Shown here piece after piece: positions 60,176 to 64,000 of a stretch of DNA of 64,000 nt (positions are counted from its first letter, which is position 1; the number at the start of each line of letters is the position of its first letter). The stretch lies in contig NZ_JAXRUV010000009.1 in the NCBI RefSeq assembly GCF_034497705.1, positions 1 through 64,000 of the forward strand, read 5' to 3'. The stretch is from Marinococcus luteus_A (GTDB taxonomy: Bacteria; Bacillota; Bacilli; Bacillales; Marinococcaceae). The notes below the pieces were generated by a model. It did not search any database. It saw only the letters and a program-made list of their open reading frames with translations, and was not told the origin of the DNA. The position numbers were made by a program, and so were the translations under genes.

Positions 60176-61462
60176 ATGGCCCAATATAGTTTTATTGAAA
60201 AGCGACTGGCACGATTGATCGAATCCAACCCGAAAATCAAAAAAACGGCTAAATTTTTGTATCAGCGCATGCAATACGCGCTTCACCGGAAGAAGGATTT
60301 TACATATGAAACGCACCCGGAAGTAAAGCTCGAAACTCCTTATGAGCATCTCGGGCTGGAGGCTTCTGATGCTCCATTATTTTTTGGGTATTACGACAGA
60401 AAGCCCTGGAATCCTTCGCAGACACGTCTCGCTTATCATCGTTTAAACGCAGCATCAGATTGGGAGATTGTAGCGCTCGACGGAGAAAAGCAGCAGGACA
60501 TTACTGCAGAAACTACGGCAGCTTTTAATTTTCAGCAGGGCTCCATGACCTGCTGGGTCGATGAAGAACGTCTTTTATACAACAATTTTGTGGATGGAAA
60601 TCTTGTGGCCCGCCAGTTTAATGTAAAATCGGAACAAGTGGAAGCCACGTATCCCATGCCCCTGCAAACACTTCATCCAGGTGAAAATACATTTTTGTCT
60701 ATTAATTTTAAAAACTTAACCCGCCTGAATCCGGAGTACGGCTATGAAGGCGAATCCATGAATCTTCATCCATTTCTTCCAAGGGAGGAAGACGGAATAT
60801 GGAAAGTGAACATGGATACGCAGAAAACCGAACTCATTATTACTATCAAACAATTAATTCAACATAAATTTAGACCAGAGATGGAAGGGGCGGAGCATAA
60901 AGTCAATCATGTGATGTATTCTCCTTCCGGTAAACAGTTTATTTTCATGCACCGCTGGATTGGAAAGCAGGGGCGATACACAAGGTTGTACGCCGCAGCG
61001 GCAGACGGGAGCAACGTGCGTCTGCTTCTGGATGACCGCATGGTCTCTCACTGCTGCTGGTATAACGACGATGAAATTATTGCCTGGGCGCGGACAGAAG
61101 CCCGGGGAGACCATTACTACTGGTTGAATACAAATACTTCGAATATTTCTATTTTAGGGGAAGGGGTGCTGGACCAGTACGGGGACGGGCATCCTTCGAT
61201 ATCGCCGGATCAGAAGTGGCTGGTCACAGATACGTATCCAGACAAATCCCGGATACGTCATCTCTTTTTGTATAATTTAAACTCCGGGGAATTTGTGGAG
61301 GCAGGACAGTTTTTTGCCCCGTGGGCCTTTGATTTGAGTAAACGAGCAGATCTGCACCCAAGATGGAGTCTGGACGGAAAATACATTTCGATCGATTCTT
61401 CCCATGAGGGAGTTAGAAAGTCATATATACTCGACGTGTCTTCGCTTATTGGTAAAAAGTGA
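60176..61462 (+). CDS. Beta-propeller-like protein of the polysaccharide locus
   Basis: A 428-residue protein with no signal peptide; repeated WD/TolB-like blades are suggested by RLAYHRLNAASDWEIVALDG, YSPSGKQFIFMHRW, SISPDQKWLVTDTY and HPRWSLDGKYISID (each a short strand pattern ending in a turn). TolB/oligogalacturonide-lyase-like propellers look like this. Its place between glycosyltransferase remnants and the epimerase suggests a role in surface polysaccharide, but no function is known. The ATG at 60176 follows AAAGGA; a longer frame from 60089 has no good site. Confidence 0.65.
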   Translation: MAQYSFIEKRLARLIESNPKIKKTAKFLYQRMQYALHRKKDFTYETHPEVKLETPYEHLGLEASDAPLFFGYYDRKPWNPSQTRLAYHRLNAASDWEIVALDGEKQQDITAETTAAFNFQQGSMTCWVDEERLLYNNFVDGNLVARQFNVKSEQVEATYPMPLQTLHPGENTFLSINFKNLTRLNPEYGYEGESMNLHPFLPREEDGIWKVNMDTQKTELIITIKQLIQHKFRPEMEGAEHKVNHVMYSPSGKQFIFMHRWIGKQGRYTRLYAAAADGSNVRLLLDDRMVSHCCWYNDDEIIAWARTEARGDHYYWLNTNTSNISILGEGVLDQYGDGHPSISPDQKWLVTDTYPDKSRIRHLFLYNLNSGEFVEAGQFFAPWAFDLSKRADLHPRWSLDGKYISIDSSHEGVRKSYILDVSSLIGKK

Positions 61463-61528
61463 AAAGCGTGTGAATAGAATAATAATACCAGGCAAGCAGA
61501 GCTTCCTGATGACTAACGGAGGAACGCA

Positions 61529-62575
61529 ATGATACTAGTAACTGGAAGCAGCGGTTTTATAGGAATGTATGCAGCAGAGCGATTGCTGCAGGAGGGAAAA
61601 GAAGTCGTTGGTATCGATAATCATAATGACTATTATGACATTAATTTAAAAAAGGCAAGGCAGCAGCGGCTGGCTTCATATGAGAACTTTCATTTTCACG
61701 AAATCGATCTGGCGGACACCTCCGCCATGGAAAAAGTTTTTTCTGAACACAAAATAAAAGTAGTCATTAATTTGGGTGCCCAGGCGGGTGTCCGCTACAG
61801 CCTGGATCGCCCGGATAAGTACATTCAGTCCAATATTGTCGGCTTCTCCAACATTCTGGAAATGTGCCGGCACCATCAGGTCGAGCACCTGATTTACGCG
61901 TCGTCGAGCTCAGTGTACGGGGCCAATAAAAAAATGCCATTCTCGCCGGAGGACGGGGTGAATCATCCCGTCAGCCTGTACGCGGCGACGAAGAAGTCGA
62001 ACGAGCTGCTTGCCCACACATATAGCCATTTGTATAACCTGCCGACCACTGGCCTGCGGTTCTTTACGGTGTACGGCCCGCTCGGACGCCCGGATATGGC
62101 TTATTTCAAATTTGCGAATAAAATCGTAAACGGCGAACCGATCCAGGTGTACAACAACGGGGACATGATGCGGGACTTTACGTATATCGATGATATCGTG
62201 GAAGGCATTGTGCGCCTGATTCCGGCTGCCCCGAGTGGCGACCCCGAGTGGGACGCGGAAGATCCTGACCCGTCAACAAGCTATGCTCCCTACCGCGTAC
62301 ACAATATCGGGAACAATCAGCCGGTATCCCTGATGGCGTTTATTGAAACGCTTGAAAAGCATCTGGGCATGGAAGCCCGGAAGGAATACCTGCCGATGCA
62401 GCCGGGCGATGTGCAGGCTACGTACGCGAACATCGACAGCCTGCAGAAGGCCGTCGGCTTCAAGCCGGTCACCTCGCTCGATGAAGGTATCGGCAAATTC
62501 GTGGACTGGTATAAAAACTATTACCCGGAGTATTTCTCCGTAGACGCTGCTCCGAAAAATAAATCCAATCATTAA
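61529..62575 (+). CDS. UDP-glucuronate 4-epimerase-like NAD-dependent epimerase
   Basis: A 348-residue extended SDR: NAD loop VTGSSGFIG (4-12), the catalytic YAATK (near 152-156) after SSSSVYG, and DNHNDYYDINLKKAR plus RFFTVYGPLGRPDMAYFKF, the pattern of LpsL/Cap1J-type UDP-glucuronate 4-epimerases that make UDP-galacturonate for capsules. It is cytoplasmic. ACGGAGG precedes the ATG, and a clean terminator follows. Confidence 0.88.
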   Translation: MILVTGSSGFIGMYAAERLLQEGKEVVGIDNHNDYYDINLKKARQQRLASYENFHFHEIDLADTSAMEKVFSEHKIKVVINLGAQAGVRYSLDRPDKYIQSNIVGFSNILEMCRHHQVEHLIYASSSSVYGANKKMPFSPEDGVNHPVSLYAATKKSNELLAHTYSHLYNLPTTGLRFFTVYGPLGRPDMAYFKFANKIVNGEPIQVYNNGDMMRDFTYIDDIVEGIVRLIPAAPSGDPEWDAEDPDPSTSYAPYRVHNIGNNQPVSLMAFIETLEKHLGMEARKEYLPMQPGDVQATYANIDSLQKAVGFKPVTSLDEGIGKFVDWYKNYYPEYFSVDAAPKNKSNH

Positions 62576-62586
62576 ACACAATAAAC

Positions 62587-62620
62587 CAGCCTGCCGACGA
62601 TTGTCGGCAGGCTGATTTTT
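62587..62620 (+). terminator. Terminator of the epimerase gene
   Basis: A 12-bp perfect stem CAGCCTGCCGAC / GTCGGCAGGCTG with a 4-nt loop is followed by a T-run. Confidence 0.92.
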
Positions 62621-62649
62621 ATCTTCTATGTAATACTAAATGGGCAAGC

Positions 62650-63168
62650 CTATGACAACTGCGGCCTGATATTAGCTCTTCCAAGATCAAATCGGTGCAC
62701 CATAATAAGCGTCTGTGCCATCGAACGTATCGTATCTGGAGGCACAAAGTTAACTTTTATACTCTCCCCGAGCAGCACCTGCTTGCCTGCATACTGGGAG
62801 CTTTCTTTGACCTCGACGATATATTCCAAACCGTGCGGCGGTTGTTCTTCCGAAGCCATGTAGACTTTCTGCCATTTGGTTTCTGCGAGCAGCTCCTGCA
62901 TTTGATCCCACTGCACGTAGTTCCGCACCAACCGGTTCATATCCTCGTACATGTAATGGTCTTTATTCACCTTGTAGTAGCGGCGGTTCTGCACCGGGCG
63001 GCCGGTAATAAGCTCCATGTCGCTCAGGCGCTTCAGCTCCACGCGTATCGCGTTGGCCGAATCGTTGAACTCGCGGACAATTCTCCGCAAATATGTTTCT
63101 TCCTCGAATAAAAAAAACTTTACGATTAACCGTAATCTGGTTTTCGATGTAACTAATTGATGCAGCAA
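62650..63168 (-). CDS. Winged-helix regulator of the capsule-locus SKTR type
   Basis: A 172-residue protein with an N-terminal winged helix: LVTSKTRLRLIVKFFLFEEETYLRRIVREFNDSANAIRVELKRLSDMELI (about 4-53) and a helical C-terminus. Similar LITSKTR-type regulators are found next to NAD-dependent epimerases in many polysaccharide loci, from memory. The start is placed at TTG 63168, which follows AAGGAGG by 7 nt and gives the expected short N-terminus; upstream ATG 63207 has no site. It probably regulates the locus. Confidence 0.65.
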   Translation of the reverse strand: MLHQLVTSKTRLRLIVKFFLFEEETYLRRIVREFNDSANAIRVELKRLSDMELITGRPVQNRRYYKVNKDHYMYEDMNRLVRNYVQWDQMQELLAETKWQKVYMASEEQPPHGLEYIVEVKESSQYAGKQVLLGESIKVNFVPPDTIRSMAQTLIMVHRFDLGRANIRPQLS

Positions 63169-63338
63169 CAATTTTCCTCCTTCGGCGGCAATGTTTTTAA
63201 CAGGCATCTTCAAATGAGCAGGAAAATACTTGAATCCGATTTTTATTTCCTATTTATTGCATCGGCTGTTTTGGCAGGGTTTTAAAGGCATTCTGAAAAG
63301 TAATTTCACTTTTCTCACAAAAAACAGCCGGTCATTAT

Positions 63339-64000
63339 TTATATGGCAGGTACAATGCTTCTGCGCTTCTTCCTGTAAAGTATGACTAAAACCACCGTCA
63401 TTGTCATCGTCCGGGCGATCATGCCCAAAATCAGGGCCCATCCTGCTCCCGTTATACCAAACGCAGAAACGAAATACAGGGAAAAGCCTGCCGTTACTGC
63501 GAAGGAGACCGCATAGATAATTACCTGGTGCTTGAACATCCTGGTTGCAAGGAGCGCAATGTTTAAAAACCCTCCTGAATACCAGAAGAAAGCCGCTATG
63601 GATGCTAAGACAAAAATATGGTGGTAGGCTGTAAAGCTTTCATCGTAAATAACCGAAAGCAGTACGTCTCCCGCCATGACAACGACTAAGACAAAAGCTG
63701 CGCCGAGAAGTGCCGACACGACAAGCAGATTACGCAGAAGCCTTACATACTGTTTTATATCCCCGCTCCACTGGGTGCGAAGCCTTGGCAGGCATGCCTG
63801 TGACAGCGCGCCGATAAACATCTGGCCGGCCATTATAATGTACACAATTGAGGCGTAATAGCCGAGTTGCTCGAGCCCGTTCACCTGCTCGATGATGACC
63901 CGTTGAATATTAATGTTTAATACATCCAGGGCCCCTGCAATACCGAGCGGAAAGCCGAGCAGAAGAAAATGCCGGAACATCGAAAGCTTGCGCCGGCTGA
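63339..64000 (-). CDS. Oligosaccharide flippase (Wzx/MATE-like), partial
   Basis: The C-terminal part, at least 220 residues, of a polysaccharide transport protein with about six visible membrane segments (for example YYASIVYIIMAGQMFIGALSQ and GITGAGWALILGMIARTMTMTV). It runs past the window end upstream, so the start is not seen. Such proteins flip lipid-linked oligosaccharides across the membrane. It fits the polysaccharide locus. Confidence 0.82.
   Translation of the reverse strand, partial: SRRKLSMFRHFLLLGFPLGIAGALDVLNINIQRVIIEQVNGLEQLGYYASIVYIIMAGQMFIGALSQACLPRLRTQWSGDIKQYVRLLRNLLVVSALLGAAFVLVVVMAGDVLLSVIYDESFTAYHHIFVLASIAAFFWYSGGFLNIALLATRMFKHQVIIYAVSFAVTAGFSLYFVSAFGITGAGWALILGMIARTMTMTVVLVILYRKKRRSIVPAI

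Overview
The window reads as chromosome of a low-to-moderate GC, Gram-positive, spore-former-type bacterium, most likely a halophilic or alkaliphilic member of the Bacillaceae (Alkalicoccus/Salsuginibacillus-like; the genus is a guess). The reasons are strong AGGAGG-type ribosome binding sites, CcpA cre sites, the B. subtilis-like gene order of the xanthine dehydrogenase operon (pucABCDE order), an MsmX-type ATPase, DUF2294 and YitT proteins, and several osmolyte, cation and Na+-coupled carriers. No rRNA, tRNA, CRISPR array, prophage or replication origin was seen.

Layout. 1-5.4 kb: a methyltransferase, then a leftward five-gene operon (GntR regulator, amidase, gamma-glutamyltransferase-like enzyme, two half-size ChrA transporters) with a clear operator. 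5.4-10.5 kb: an SDR oxidoreductase, an interspersed hairpin repeat, a catabolite-controlled sugar ABC ATPase, an AI-2E family permease, a small membrane protein and an AT-rich gap. 10.5-16.3 kb: the leftward pucABCDE xanthine dehydrogenase operon behind an attenuator-like leader and a DUF2294 gene. 16.5-24.9 kb: an acetate symporter pair, AEC and K+/H+ antiporter-type carriers, a zinc/cadmium CDF exporter with two operators, and three alpha/beta hydrolases (two here, one at 37.8 kb). 25-32.9 kb: an M24 peptidase, a WalR-type-site-controlled cell-wall 3D protein, an HD-GYP protein, a universal stress protein, a CocE-type hydrolase and a YitT protein. 33-37.7 kb: a carnitine-to-glycine-betaine locus (BCCT carrier, GbsR-type regulator, BKACE enzyme, carnitine dehydrogenase, thioesterase). 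38.6-46.4 kb: DUF488, a tiny type-I-toxin-like locus, a nitrilase-family protein, DUF2254, DUF985 and two GGDEF proteins. 46.4-50.7 kb: an OFA carrier, DUF2294 and an FdhF/YdeP molybdoenzyme, again with attenuator-like leaders. 50.8-54.4 kb: two MFS-type carriers. 54.4-64 kb: the decayed edge of a surface-polysaccharide locus with an IS1182 remnant, an IS701-family copy inserted in a broken capD/epsC-like gene, two GT2 genes (one frameshifted), a beta-propeller-like protein, a UDP-glucuronate epimerase, a capsule-locus winged-helix regulator and a flippase that runs off the window end.

The most interesting theme is that both molybdoenzyme loci (xanthine dehydrogenase at 10.5-15.7 kb and the FdhF-like enzyme at 46.4-48.7 kb) lie directly downstream of a DUF2294-type gene, and in both an intrinsic terminator sits only about 20-35 nt before the start codon of the molybdoenzyme operon, leaving no room for a promoter after it. 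A third leader of the same style precedes the OFA carrier. This suggests regulated transcription attenuation, possibly sensing molybdenum cofactor, substrate or redox state, with DUF2294 as a candidate partner.
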